Shown: positions 9,199 to 17,990 of the stretch, in pieces
Layout: each line of letters starts with the position of its first letter
Position numbering within the stretch: the first letter of the stretch is position 1
DNA from: Pseudomonadota bacterium
Lineage (GTDB): Bacteria; Desulfobacterota; Binatia; UBA1149
Assembly (NCBI GenBank): GCA_014382245.1
Contig: JACNKC010000080.1
Location: 1 to 38,516 of the forward strand
Reading direction: 5' to 3'
Length of the DNA: 38,516 nt
Notes under the pieces: generated by a model
What the model was told of the DNA's origin: nothing
Databases searched by the model: none
Seen by the model: the letters and a program-made list of their open reading frames with translations, nothing else
Position numbers and translations under genes: made by a program

Positions 9199-10706
9199 CC
9201 GGCAAGGTTGTCCTGGTCGGCGCCGGCCCTGGCGACCCCGGCCTGCTGACCCTCAGGGGCCGCGACTGGCTGGCTTCTGCCGACGTGGTTCTCTACGACG
9301 CCCTGGTCGACACGCGCTTGCTCGCGGTGGCCGGAGAAACTGCCGAGCTTCGCCTTGTGGGTCGTCGCCATGGTCTCGAGGTCTGCAGCCAGGCCGAGGT
9401 CAACGAAATAATGATCGGGCACGCGCTGGGCGGGCGCGTGGTGGTGCGCTTGAAGGGGGGCGACCCTTTCCTGTTCGGGCGCGGGGGTGAGGAGGTCGAG
9501 GCCTGTCGCCTGGCCGGTGTGGAATGCGAGGTTATACCCGGAGTGAGTTCGGCCCTGGCCGTGCCGGCCCTGGCCGGCATACCGCTCACCCACAGGGACT
9601 ATGCCTCGTCGGTCACCATACTCACTGGTCGCTCAGGCAAGGGGCGCGAGGGTAGAGAGCCCGACTGGGCGGCACTGGCCGCCTCGGGCTCGACCATGGT
9701 CTGGCTCATGGGAATGCTCAAGGCGGACTACATCGTCGAACACCTGCTGGCCGCGGGTATGGCCGCTACCACCCCGGCTGGCGCGGTGGTGCGTGGAAGC
9801 ACCGCGGCGCAGGCGTCCGTGCTATGCTCGCTCGAGGAACTACCCGGCAGGCTCAGGACCTCCGACCTGCGTCCACCGGGAGTGCTGGTCATAGGAGAGG
9901 TGGTCAAGCTCGGAAGCGAAGGTGGCAGCTGGGAAAAACGTCCTTTGTTCGGGCGTCGTATCGTGGTCACGCGGGCGACGGAACAAGCCGCTTCCTTCTG
10001 CAGCCGGCTTGAGCAACTCGGTGCCGAGGCAGTCGAGTACCCTGTGATCGAAACCCAGGCAATTACGGAGGGCCCGGATATCGACCGACTGTTGCCACTG
10101 CTATCGAGTTTTGACCTGCTGGTGTTCACCAGCGTCAACGGCGTGAAATTTTTCTTCGATCTTCTCGCTGCGGCCAACACCGACCTGCGCGAGCTGGCCG
10201 GCGTCGATATCGCCGCTATCGGCCCCGCGACGACGGCGACCATAGAGGCGCGGGGCCTGCGCGTGGCTTTTCAACCGCAGCGCTACCGGGCCGAGGAGCT
10301 GGCCGACGCGCTGGGAGACGTGGAGGGCAAGCGCGTACTTATTGCGAGGGCTGAGCTGGCCCGCGAGGTTCTGCCCGACACCCTCGCCGAACGCTCGGCT
10401 ATCGTGGAGATACTGCCGGTCTACCGCAGCGTGATTCCCCGGGCTACCGGCAGATTCGAAGAACTGGGCGAGGTAGACATGGTCACCTTTGCCAGCCCCT
10501 CGGCCTTGCAGCACTTCGATGAGCTCAACGATGGGCGAGCGGCCGAGTTGCTGGCCGGCAAGGCGGTGGCGGTCATAGGCCCGGTCACGGCGGAGGCGCT
10601 GGTCAACAAGGGCATAACCCCGGACGTGCTGCCCGAGGAATGGACCACCGCGGGCATGGCGGTGGCAATAGAAAGCTATTTTGCAAACCAGCAGGGGCTG
10701 CCGTAG
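9195..10706 (+). CDS. cobA-hemD: Uroporphyrinogen-III C-methyltransferase / uroporphyrinogen-III synthase fusion
   Basis: Bifunctional enzyme of 503 residues. The N-terminal half (about 1-240) is an S-adenosylmethionine-dependent SUMT (CobA) that makes precorrin-2 from uroporphyrinogen III, with motifs VGAGPGDPGLLTLRG, VVLYDALV and RLKGGDPFLFGRGGEE. The C-terminal half (about 255-503) is HemD, which cyclises hydroxymethylbilane; it starts at LFGRRIVVTRATEQA. The frame is open from 8988, but the homologous protein begins at the TTG at 9195, which overlaps the hemC stop (ATTGA). I chose that start by the domain boundary and the overlap pattern. This fusion is common in deltaproteobacteria and clostridia and places the haem/sirohaem/cobalamin branch point in one polypeptide. 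hemB follows after 12 bases. Confidence 0.94.
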   Translation: MTGKVVLVGAGPGDPGLLTLRGRDWLASADVVLYDALVDTRLLAVAGETAELRLVGRRHGLEVCSQAEVNEIMIGHALGGRVVVRLKGGDPFLFGRGGEEVEACRLAGVECEVIPGVSSALAVPALAGIPLTHRDYASSVTILTGRSGKGREGREPDWAALAASGSTMVWLMGMLKADYIVEHLLAAGMAATTPAGAVVRGSTAAQASVLCSLEELPGRLRTSDLRPPGVLVIGEVVKLGSEGGSWEKRPLFGRRIVVTRATEQAASFCSRLEQLGAEAVEYPVIETQAITEGPDIDRLLPLLSSFDLLVFTSVNGVKFFFDLLAAANTDLRELAGVDIAAIGPATTATIEARGLRVAFQPQRYRAEELADALGDVEGKRVLIARAELAREVLPDTLAERSAIVEILPVYRSVIPRATGRFEELGEVDMVTFASPSALQHFDELNDGRAAELLAGKAVAVIGPVTAEALVNKGITPDVLPEEWTTAGMAVAIESYFANQQGLP

Positions 10707-10718
10707 CATCGCGTTAAC

Positions 10719-11690
10719 ATGGCGTTTCCACTGCACAGGATGCGCAGGCTTCGCAACAGCGAAGGCCTCAGGCGCATGGTCCGCGAAAACAGCGTGGCCC
10801 CGGCCGACCTGGTCCAGCCTTACTTCGTCTGTCCAGGCAGCGGCGTTGAAAACCCGGTGTCTTCGATGCCCGGGGTCAGCCAGCTGTCGGTGGATAAGGT
10901 GACCGAAGCTGCGTCGAGGGCCGCCGATGCGGGCGTGGCGGGGGTGCTGTTGTTCGGCATACCCGAGCACAAGGACGCCGTGGGCAGCAGCGCCTCGGAC
11001 GACAGCGGAGTTGTGCAAAGGGCGGTGGCGGCCATCAGGAAGGCTTCACCCTCGTTGCTGGTCATTACCGATGTCTGCCTGTGCGAGTACACCGACCACG
11101 GCCACTGCGGGGTTATAGAGGGCGAGCAGGTAGCCAACGACGCGACCCTGCCGCTTCTGGCTGAAGAGGCCCTGTCCCACGCGCGGGCCGGCGCCGACAT
11201 CGTTGCTCCTTCCGACATGATGGACGGTCGCGTGGGTGCCATCAGGGCCGCCCTCGACGAGCACCACTTTGAGGAGCTTCCCATAATGTCTTACTCGGCC
11301 AAGTACTGCTCGGGTTTTTACGGACCGTTCAGGGAAGCGGCCGAGTCGGCGCCGCAATTCGGCGACCGGCGCAGCTACCAGATGGACCCTGCCAACTCGG
11401 CAGAGGCTCTGCGCGAGGTGGAGCTGGATCTCGAAGAGGGCGCCGACATCGTCATGGTAAAACCGGCTATGCCCTACCTCGACGTCATCAGGTCGGTCAA
11501 GGACACCTTTGCATGCCCGCTGGCTGCCTACCAGGTCAGTGGCGAGTACTCCATGCTCAAGGCCGCGGCAGAGCGCGGCTGGCTCGACGAGTCACGCGTG
11601 GTGGCCGAGTCGCTGCTGGCTATAAAGAGGGCCGGCGCTGACATACTGATCAGCTACTACGCCACCGACGTCGCCACCGGCGCCGTCTGA
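10719..11690 (+). CDS. hemB: Delta-aminolevulinic acid dehydratase (porphobilinogen synthase)
   Basis: Condenses two 5-aminolevulinate molecules into porphobilinogen, in the cytoplasm. 323 residues. Both Schiff-base lysines are present: Lys195 in MSYSAKYCSGFYGPFREA and Lys248 in IVMVKPAMPYLD. The catalytic metal site is of the cysteine-rich zinc type (DVCLCEYTDHGHCG) and not the Asp-rich magnesium type. It starts at ATG 10719, 12 bases after cobA-hemD, and an M48 peptidase gene follows after eight bases. It acts before HemC in the pathway although it lies downstream in the operon. Confidence 0.97.
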   Translation: MAFPLHRMRRLRNSEGLRRMVRENSVAPADLVQPYFVCPGSGVENPVSSMPGVSQLSVDKVTEAASRAADAGVAGVLLFGIPEHKDAVGSSASDDSGVVQRAVAAIRKASPSLLVITDVCLCEYTDHGHCGVIEGEQVANDATLPLLAEEALSHARAGADIVAPSDMMDGRVGAIRAALDEHHFEELPIMSYSAKYCSGFYGPFREAAESAPQFGDRRSYQMDPANSAEALREVELDLEEGADIVMVKPAMPYLDVIRSVKDTFACPLAAYQVSGEYSMLKAAAERGWLDESRVVAESLLAIKRAGADILISYYATDVATGAV

Positions 11691-11698
11691 GGCCCCCG

Positions 11699-13132
11699 AT
11701 GTCTGCGCTTGCTCGCTGTCGCTGGCTGGTGTCCGTCGCCGTGTTCGTCCAGCTGGTCGTTCTACCCGCCGCGGCCCCGGCCACGGTTGGCATGGAGAAG
11801 CAGCTGGGCGAGGAGTTCGTCAGCCAGGCGCGCAAGGGCCTGCCGCTTATCTACGATTACGAGATCAACGAGATGGTGTCCGATATTGGCGGTCGCATCG
11901 TTCGGGCCCTTGGCATGCAGCCGTTTGACTACGAGTTTTTTGTCGTCCGCGACGACAGCATCAATGCCTTCGCCGTCCCCGGAGGCAAAATTTTTGTTCA
12001 CGCGGGTCTCATTTCCCGCGTGAAGTCCGAGGACGCACTGGCCGGTGTGCTTGCCCACGAGGTCGCCCACGCTCACGCGCACCACGCGGTGCGACAACAG
12101 CAGAAGGGTGCAGCCGCGGGCTACGCGAGCCTGGCTGGCATTTTTCTCGCGCTCATCAACCCGGTGCTCGGCCAGGCGGCGCTGATGGCCTCGCAGGCAA
12201 AGACCCTCGAGTACCAGCGCGACTTTGAACGTGAAGCCGACTTCCTGGCCCTCGAGTACACCCGTCGGTCGGGCTTTGATCCACAATCGATGCTCGAACT
12301 GCTGCGGGTGATCTACGATGAGCAGAAAATAAACCCGACCAGTGTGCCTCCCTACTTTCTTTCGCATCCGCTCACCGCCGAGCGAATGGCCAACATCGAG
12401 GGCGTGCTGGGCAGGCTGGAGTGGGAGCGCGAGAGTGTACCGGTGGCGAGTAAGCGCCTGCTGCGCGCGGCGGCGGTTGCCCGTGGCACTTCGCAGCGGC
12501 GGGCCAAGGCCGTGGGCGATTACGAGGCGGCGGTGAGTTCGGCCGATACCGGCGAAGAACGTTTGAGCGCGGTCGAGATGGCCGGCGTGCTGATGGTACA
12601 CGGCGAAGACTACAGCACTGCCCTGGCCTACCTGCGCGAAGCCGTCGCGGGGGGACGCAACCTGGACCGCGAGCTGGGGCGTGCCTTGCTGCGGCTGGGT
12701 GAGTACGACGAGGCGCTGCCTCTGCTCAAGAGAGCGGTTGAAAAGCGCCCGGGCGATTGGAACGCACTTGCCGACCTGGGCGAGGCCCACTATCGCCTGT
12801 CCGACGCTGAGCAGGCCGTGGCCGCCTTCGAAAAGTCATGGGAGCTCAGCCCCTGGCGCCCAAGGGTTGCCGAAAGTTTTGCGCGGGCTCTCGACCTGGC
12901 CGGTAAGCGCGAACGGGGCTACTACTTTCTCGCCGTGGTGGCAGAGACCACCGGGCGCCTGGACCGTGCCCTGTTGTACTACCGCAAGGCGCTGCCGGGC
13001 CTCGAAGAGGGCGGCGAGGAGTGGAAGCAGGCATCTTCTCGACTCGAACAGCTTGAAGACGCCGCCGAGCAGCCGCATCGGCAACCGAGGACGCCCGTCG
13101 CCAGGTTACGAGGGCTCTACGACCGTGGCTGA
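11699..13132 (+). CDS. Periplasmic M48 metallopeptidase with TPR repeats (BepA-like)
   Basis: 477 residues. It has a signal peptide (about 1-29, hydrophobic VSVAVFVQLVVLPAAA) and then an M48 peptidase domain. The zinc motif HEVAH begins at His120 with catalytic Glu121, and the third ligand is Glu179 in READFLALEY. The upstream INAFAVPGGKIFVHAGL segment is typical of the family. From about 290 the protein becomes TPR-like (ALLRLGEYDEALPLLKRAVEKRPGDWNALADLGEAHYRL). This architecture matches BepA/YfgC, a chaperone-protease for outer-membrane assembly in the periplasm. It sits between hemB and hisC and overlaps hisC by eight bases. Nothing here shows a functional link to haem. Confidence 0.9.
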   Translation: MSALARCRWLVSVAVFVQLVVLPAAAPATVGMEKQLGEEFVSQARKGLPLIYDYEINEMVSDIGGRIVRALGMQPFDYEFFVVRDDSINAFAVPGGKIFVHAGLISRVKSEDALAGVLAHEVAHAHAHHAVRQQQKGAAAGYASLAGIFLALINPVLGQAALMASQAKTLEYQRDFEREADFLALEYTRRSGFDPQSMLELLRVIYDEQKINPTSVPPYFLSHPLTAERMANIEGVLGRLEWERESVPVASKRLLRAAAVARGTSQRRAKAVGDYEAAVSSADTGEERLSAVEMAGVLMVHGEDYSTALAYLREAVAGGRNLDRELGRALLRLGEYDEALPLLKRAVEKRPGDWNALADLGEAHYRLSDAEQAVAAFEKSWELSPWRPRVAESFARALDLAGKRERGYYFLAVVAETTGRLDRALLYYRKALPGLEEGGEEWKQASSRLEQLEDAAEQPHRQPRTPVARLRGLYDRG

Positions 13133-14201
13133 GCGAGTGATCGCGGGCGTGCTGCCGCGCGTGCGAGCCATGAAGGCTTACACCCCGGGCGAACAGCCCT
13201 ACGGTGGCGATCTTGTAAAACTCAACACCAACGAGAATCCCTATCCTCCGTCACCGGCCGTGGCGGAGGCCGTGCGCGCCGCGAGCAATAGAGACTCGCT
13301 GAGGCTCTACCCGCAGCCCGCGAGCGACGATGTCAGGGCCGCGGCCGCGGCGGCCTGGCAACGACCGATCGAAGGCGTGCTCATCGGCAACGGTTCCGAC
13401 GAGCTCCTGTCTGTGCTCACCAGGGCTTGCCTTGAGCCTGGGCAGACCGTGGCCTGGTTGTCTCCCACTTACTCGCTGTACCGCACTATGGCGGAGGCTG
13501 CAGGAGCCCACGTGGTCGAGCTGCCTGTGCAACGAGAAGCAGACCACAGCCGGGCGATGCTCGACCAGGCCCTGGCCAAGGGCGACCCTCGGCTTATCTT
13601 CGTGTGCAGGCCCAATTCCCCTTGGGGCGAGACCGTTGGCCTGGATGAACTCGGCCGGTTGTGCCATTCGACCGACGCCCTGGTGGTGGCCGACGAGGCC
13701 TACATTGATTTCAGCCACGCCGACTCGGCCCTTGAAATACTTGACCAGCACGAGAACCTGGTCGTGCTGCGCACCCTGTCAAAGGCGTTCTCGCTGGCCG
13801 CCGTCCGTATAGGTATTGCTTTTGCCAGTCCGGATCTCGTTGTCGAGCTGGATAAACTGCGCGATTCCTACAACGTGTCGCGGCTGAATGCCGCCGCAGC
13901 CGTGGCCGCCTTGCAGGACATGGACTGCCAGCGGCTGAACTGCGACAGGGTGATGGCCAGCAGGCAACGCGTGATCGAACGCTTGCGTGCTGCCTGCTGG
14001 GAGCCCTGGGCCAGCGACGCCAATTTTTTCTGGTTGCCCTGTCCGGATAACGACGGGAGGGCAGTTTACAGTCGCCTGGCCGACGCGGGAGTGCTCGTAC
14101 GCTGGTTTGACAGCCCCCTGTTGAGCGGTGGCGTGAGGATAACCGTGGGTACCGACGAACAGATGGACCTGCTCGTGCAGTGCCTGGGAAACTTTACCTG
14201 A
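13125..14201 (+). CDS. hisC: Histidinol-phosphate aminotransferase
   Basis: PLP-dependent class-II-type aminotransferase of histidine synthesis (imidazole-acetol phosphate to histidinol phosphate). 358 residues from GTG 13125, whose GTGGCTGA overlaps the end of the M48 gene; the open frame upstream of this has no homology. Motifs seen: KLNTNENPYPPSP at the N-terminus, GNGSDELL, RPNSPWGE, VADEAYIDF, and the PLP lysine Lys220 in LRTLSKAFSLAAVRIG. ATG 13170 is a possible but shorter start. It is isolated from other his genes. Related enzymes such as CobD-type decarboxylases or aromatic aminotransferases are a minor alternative. Confidence 0.88.
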   Translation: MAERVIAGVLPRVRAMKAYTPGEQPYGGDLVKLNTNENPYPPSPAVAEAVRAASNRDSLRLYPQPASDDVRAAAAAAWQRPIEGVLIGNGSDELLSVLTRACLEPGQTVAWLSPTYSLYRTMAEAAGAHVVELPVQREADHSRAMLDQALAKGDPRLIFVCRPNSPWGETVGLDELGRLCHSTDALVVADEAYIDFSHADSALEILDQHENLVVLRTLSKAFSLAAVRIGIAFASPDLVVELDKLRDSYNVSRLNAAAAVAALQDMDCQRLNCDRVMASRQRVIERLRAACWEPWASDANFFWLPCPDNDGRAVYSRLADAGVLVRWFDSPLLSGGVRITVGTDEQMDLLVQCLGNFT

Positions 14202-14230
14202 GCCGACGTCGTTCTTACCGGTGGCGCAGT

Positions 14231-15658
14231 TTACTCGGCAGCGGGCGTTTCCTTTGAGGCGGGAGTTTCTTCGGCCTGGGGCGCTGAGAGAAAGTCGTCG
14301 GCCACGAGATCGACCCTCGAGTACAGGTACTGGGGTACGGCCATAACCATATTGCCGGCCTCGCTCGAGAGATAGTAGCGCTTGTCGTCGTCTTCGCCGA
14401 CGCTGCCGGCCAGGGCAGCGCCGCAGGAACGCCCGTCGGCTCTCGCCATCGCCACTCGCAGCGAGGGCGGCCGCAGGCCGTACAACCCGAGGGTAGAATT
14501 ATTGCTGTCCTCGGCCACGATGCTCTTGCCTGCCAGTTCGGCCAGGTCGCCCACGGCGCGGTCAATGCGCATCTCCTTGAGCAGCCTCTGGCCGTGCTCG
14601 GTGCTCATTGTCCAATCGTCGGCCGCCGAGGTCCTCGTCAGCTCGAAGCCCCGCTCGTCGTCACGTTCGACCGACAGCGACGTTATCTCGCCCGGCAGGC
14701 AGTCAAACAGCCCCTTGTCTCGCAGCTCGCCGAGCGGCCTGGCGAAGGTCACCTTCGTGGCCCGATCAACCGCGGCCAGTTGTCCGTCTCCCAGGCGTGA
14801 CAGGTAAAGGCCCGCTGGTTGGTCTGCCGGAGCGCTGCCCAGCTTGAAACCGGCCAGGCCGTCCAGGCCGACTCTCAGCGACAGGCTCACGGACGGCTCG
14901 TCCAGGCCCGTCGTCGCGCTGTCGGCGTGGTCCTGGCCGTAGAAGGCCGTGGCCCTGGTAGTCGAAAGCGCCTCCAGCAGGTTGGACACGACGCGCGCGT
15001 CAGCTCGACCCTCCACGGGCTCGAGCAGTTGCCACTGGTCACCGGCACGTTGCAGTTCCATTTTGCCGGCCTCGGCGGTCTCGAGGGTCATGGCGATAAC
15101 GTCCGCCGGTTTGAAATCGAACAGGCGCTTCTCCCTGAGGTCGAAGACCGACTTCTTAACCCCGGTGTGAAAGATCAAGGGCGTGACGACGATCTCTCCG
15201 GAGTCTTCGATTCTCACGAAGGCCTGGTAGCCCACCGGGGTGGTGTCGCCCACAACGATGTCGTCCAGCTGGTCACCGTCGTCCAGCCGCATCTTTATGC
15301 GGACCTGGCTGCCGTTGTCTTTGAGCCCGTAAACCGACAGGTCTTCGGCCTCGCTCACGGCAATGCGCCGCTCGACCCTGGTGTCGCGGATGGCCTTGAT
15401 CAGCCGCTCCACGGTAATGCGGTCGGCGTCCACGGTCAGCGGGGCGCTGATCGACCAGTCGGCCGCCTCGTCGCGTTCAAGAATGATGGTCGTTCCGTCG
15501 GGGTAGTCCATCGATATGTGGGCCACGGCCTCAACGTCAAAGGAGATAAGTTCGTCGGCGTGCAGTTCGGCTTCCATGCGCGGCCTTTCGACACTGTAGA
15601 GCCAGGCGCCGGCCGCGATGGCTATCAGCGCCAGCAGCAGCGTCCGGCGTGGGTTCAC
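14231..15658 (-). CDS. DUF4340 domain protein of a Gld-type ABC system
   Basis: 475 residues from GTG 15658, which forms a GTGA overlap with the stop of the GldG-like gene. An open frame reaching back to 15829 is not supported. An N-terminal membrane anchor (LLLALIAIAAGAWLYSVE, about residues 6-23) precedes a long extracytoplasmic region with repeated beta-rich segments typical of DUF4340, for example ISFDVEAVAHISMDYPDG, then IDRAVGDLAELAGKSIVAED. The C-terminus is Ala/Glu/Pro-rich. Proteins of this family are regularly encoded as the last gene after a GldA-GldF-GldG type transporter, as here. The biochemical role is unknown. It converges on hisC with about 30 bases between stops and no clear terminator. 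Confidence 0.85.
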   Translation of the reverse strand: MNPRRTLLLALIAIAAGAWLYSVERPRMEAELHADELISFDVEAVAHISMDYPDGTTIILERDEAADWSISAPLTVDADRITVERLIKAIRDTRVERRIAVSEAEDLSVYGLKDNGSQVRIKMRLDDGDQLDDIVVGDTTPVGYQAFVRIEDSGEIVVTPLIFHTGVKKSVFDLREKRLFDFKPADVIAMTLETAEAGKMELQRAGDQWQLLEPVEGRADARVVSNLLEALSTTRATAFYGQDHADSATTGLDEPSVSLSLRVGLDGLAGFKLGSAPADQPAGLYLSRLGDGQLAAVDRATKVTFARPLGELRDKGLFDCLPGEITSLSVERDDERGFELTRTSAADDWTMSTEHGQRLLKEMRIDRAVGDLAELAGKSIVAEDSNNSTLGLYGLRPPSLRVAMARADGRSCGAALAGSVGEDDDKRYYLSSEAGNMVMAVPQYLYSRVDLVADDFLSAPQAEETPASKETPAAE

Positions 15659-17220
15659 AGCGAGGTTCGCCGCCACCACACGGCGATGCCCATCATGAGT
15701 ATGAACTCGGGCAGAAGCAGCACCGAAAGGTAGAAGACATTGCGGCCTTCTTTTGCCGTCAGGTGTGCGCGAGAGGCTCTTACCCCGCGGGGCGGGATAG
15801 AGATGAGCTGGCTTTCGCCGGCCAGCCAACCGGTGGACGAGAGCACCAGCGCGTCGTTGAACAGCTGCCTGAAGAACTGGTTGGTGAGCAGGCTCGCGTC
15901 TCCCAGCACCACCATCTGGAACTCGCCGTCGCCTTCGCCGCCTATGGCTTCTGCGAAGGCGCTCACTGCCGTGGCTACGACAACCGGCCCCTTGATGTCG
16001 GCGTCCTGGAGCTTGGCCTCGCTTGAATCGAAGAGCGTGTCGAGGTCGGTTTCGGCCCAGCTGGTGTCCGAGGTAAAAGCCAGGGGCTCTACGACCAGCC
16101 CTTCGCGGGGCGAGGGCGAGGGCGCAACCGAGCGCGCCAGCGAAAACAGGGTACGGTCTTTCATCGAGGCCACGGCCGGGTGCTTGCCGTAACGCGCCAC
16201 CACCGGGTCGAGTCCCAGCGAGACCCCCTGGAACATCCGTACCTGCTGGTCAACGATGACGTCGTCGCCCACGGTTACTCCCCACTCGGCCAGAAAGCCC
16301 GCCAGCCCGCTGTCCCGCCTTGGCTCGAGTGCCACCAGCAGGCGGCCGCCGTTTGTCATGTAATCCCTGAGCAGTTCGAATTCCCGGGGAAACCAGTCCT
16401 TGGCCGCGCTCGATACTATGAGAACGTCGGCGTCATCGGGCACGGCGCCAAGCTCGGGTAGAAAAAGCGAGTCGACGTCGTAGTTCTGGTTGACCAGCTC
16501 CTGCTTGAACTGGCCGGTGCCGCCGGGACCACGAGGGTCGTTGCTGTCGGGCTCACCGTGGCCTTCCACGAAGTATATCTTCTTGCGCTCACCCCCCGCG
16601 AGACTATGGATCCCGTTGGTTATGGTGGCCTCGTCGGTCTTGGTGACCAGCGTACTCCTGTCGCCATAAATGATGCGTAGCGAAGGCACCTGGGTGACCG
16701 CGGACTTCTGCGCCAGTTCGGGGCGAAGCTGGGGGTCTATGATGCTGTAGCTCAGGTGGTCGTTCTCGTAGCGGTATGCGGCCAGGAGTTCGTCCAGCAC
16801 CGGATCGCTGCCCCCCTGCAGGTAGGCTTCTATGACCACGTCTTCTTCGAGCGCACCCACGACCTCTCGCGATTGCTCGGAGAGACTGTTGACGCCCGAG
16901 GCGCTCAGGTCTATGCGCCCGTGGTAGCGCGCAGCCATGAAGTTGCCCATGACGAGCACCAGCACGAACAGCAGCGAGTAGGTTATGGCGTTGGCGCCGT
17001 ACCTGGTGGAGCGCTGGCGGAGAAAATCGTTGACCGACGAAGTCGAGCCGCTGGTAGCGTAGTAGGCCAGTGCGGCTGCACCCAGCAGCAGGTGGCCGAG
17101 CGAGTACCAGCCGAAGGAGAAAAAGCTGTCGGCTGGCTGCCGGGTCATCAAGTGGCTGATGAGGCCGAAGGCCATCAGCACCAGGCCGGCTATGGCCAGG
17201 ATGGGGGCACGTCGGCTCAC
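15655..17220 (-). CDS. GldG-like auxiliary protein of ABC-2 transporter
   Basis: About 521 residues. Two or three N-terminal membrane segments (ILAIAGLVLMAFGLISHLM, LLLGAAALAYYAT, LLFVLVLVMGNFMAARYHG) are followed by a large extracytoplasmic ABC_transp_aux/GldG domain. This includes SLSEQSREVVGALEEDVVIEAYLQ and the IYFVEGHGEPD motif. A final membrane helix precedes the Arg-rich C-terminus. I chose the GTG at 17220, which overlaps the permease stop (GTGA) and has GAGG eight bases upstream; GTG 17229 is the alternative. GldG homologues work with GldA and GldF. In Bacteroidetes they serve gliding, elsewhere the substrate is unknown. The gene overlaps its neighbours on both sides. Confidence 0.88.
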   Translation of the reverse strand: MSRRAPILAIAGLVLMAFGLISHLMTRQPADSFFSFGWYSLGHLLLGAAALAYYATSGSTSSVNDFLRQRSTRYGANAITYSLLFVLVLVMGNFMAARYHGRIDLSASGVNSLSEQSREVVGALEEDVVIEAYLQGGSDPVLDELLAAYRYENDHLSYSIIDPQLRPELAQKSAVTQVPSLRIIYGDRSTLVTKTDEATITNGIHSLAGGERKKIYFVEGHGEPDSNDPRGPGGTGQFKQELVNQNYDVDSLFLPELGAVPDDADVLIVSSAAKDWFPREFELLRDYMTNGGRLLVALEPRRDSGLAGFLAEWGVTVGDDVIVDQQVRMFQGVSLGLDPVVARYGKHPAVASMKDRTLFSLARSVAPSPSPREGLVVEPLAFTSDTSWAETDLDTLFDSSEAKLQDADIKGPVVVATAVSAFAEAIGGEGDGEFQMVVLGDASLLTNQFFRQLFNDALVLSSTGWLAGESQLISIPPRGVRASRAHLTAKEGRNVFYLSVLLLPEFILMMGIAVWWRRTSL

Positions 17221-17990
17221 GCCTTCCACCTCGCCGATTCGACCGCCCGGTGGGTGAGAAAGAGAAACGCTCCTATGGCACTGCCGAAGTAGACCAGGTC
17301 GGTGGTGTCTATGACCCCGCGGGCCATGTTACGAAAGTGCTCGGTGACCGACACGTAAAGCAGGATGGCTTTCATCGGCTCGCCGGCGTTCTCGGCCGGC
17401 CAGCTGACGACGAAGAGCAGTAGCAGTATGACCAGGGCGCTGATGGCGGCCACTATCTGGTTCGAAGTGAGCGCCGAGCAGAAGTTGCCCACCGCCACGA
17501 AGCCCAGTGCCATGAAGTACAGGCCCAGGAAGCCCGCCGTCATGAGGCCGATCTCGGGGTTGCCGTAGATCATGAGTATGGCGGGGTAGACAAGCGTCAG
17601 GGCTATCATCAGCGTCACCACAGCGCAGCCGGCCAGGTACTTGCCGAGCACGATCTCGTGCACCTTGAGCGGCGAGGTGAACAGCAGCTCGTAAGTGCCC
17701 TGGCTGCGCTCCTCGGCGAAGCTGCGCATGGTGATCATCGGCACCAGTATCACCAGCACCACCGACAGGTTCGACAGCAGGGGAGTGATGACAGCGTCGT
17801 TCAAGTTCATCCAGGTGGTGTCGGCGCCCTGCATGCCGCTGTACAGCGCCACGATACGGTTGAACTGGGCCAGCAGGTTAAAGAAGAACCAACCGGCCAG
17901 CAGAAGGAAGCCAGTGAGCACCACGTAGCCTATGGGCGACACGAAGGTGGAGCGCAGGTCACGCCAGGCTATGGTGAGCGCATTACGCAC
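17217..17990 (-). CDS. ABC-2 type transporter permease, GldF/NosY-like
   Basis: 257-residue inner-membrane permease with six hydrophobic segments. The typical N-terminus is ALTIAWRDLRSTFVSPIGYVVLTGF. The SFAEERSQGTYELLFTSPLKVHEIVLGKYLAG motif links to the ATPase in this family. It starts at GTG 17990, overlapping the ATPase stop by eight bases, and ends within the start of the GldG-like gene. It forms the channel of an export system with the ATPase upstream. The substrate cannot be told from sequence. Confidence 0.92.
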   Translation of the reverse strand: MRNALTIAWRDLRSTFVSPIGYVVLTGFLLLAGWFFFNLLAQFNRIVALYSGMQGADTTWMNLNDAVITPLLSNLSVVLVILVPMITMRSFAEERSQGTYELLFTSPLKVHEIVLGKYLAGCAVVTLMIALTLVYPAILMIYGNPEIGLMTAGFLGLYFMALGFVAVGNFCSALTSNQIVAAISALVILLLLFVVSWPAENAGEPMKAILLYVSVTEHFRNMARGVIDTTDLVYFGSAIGAFLFLTHRAVESARWKA

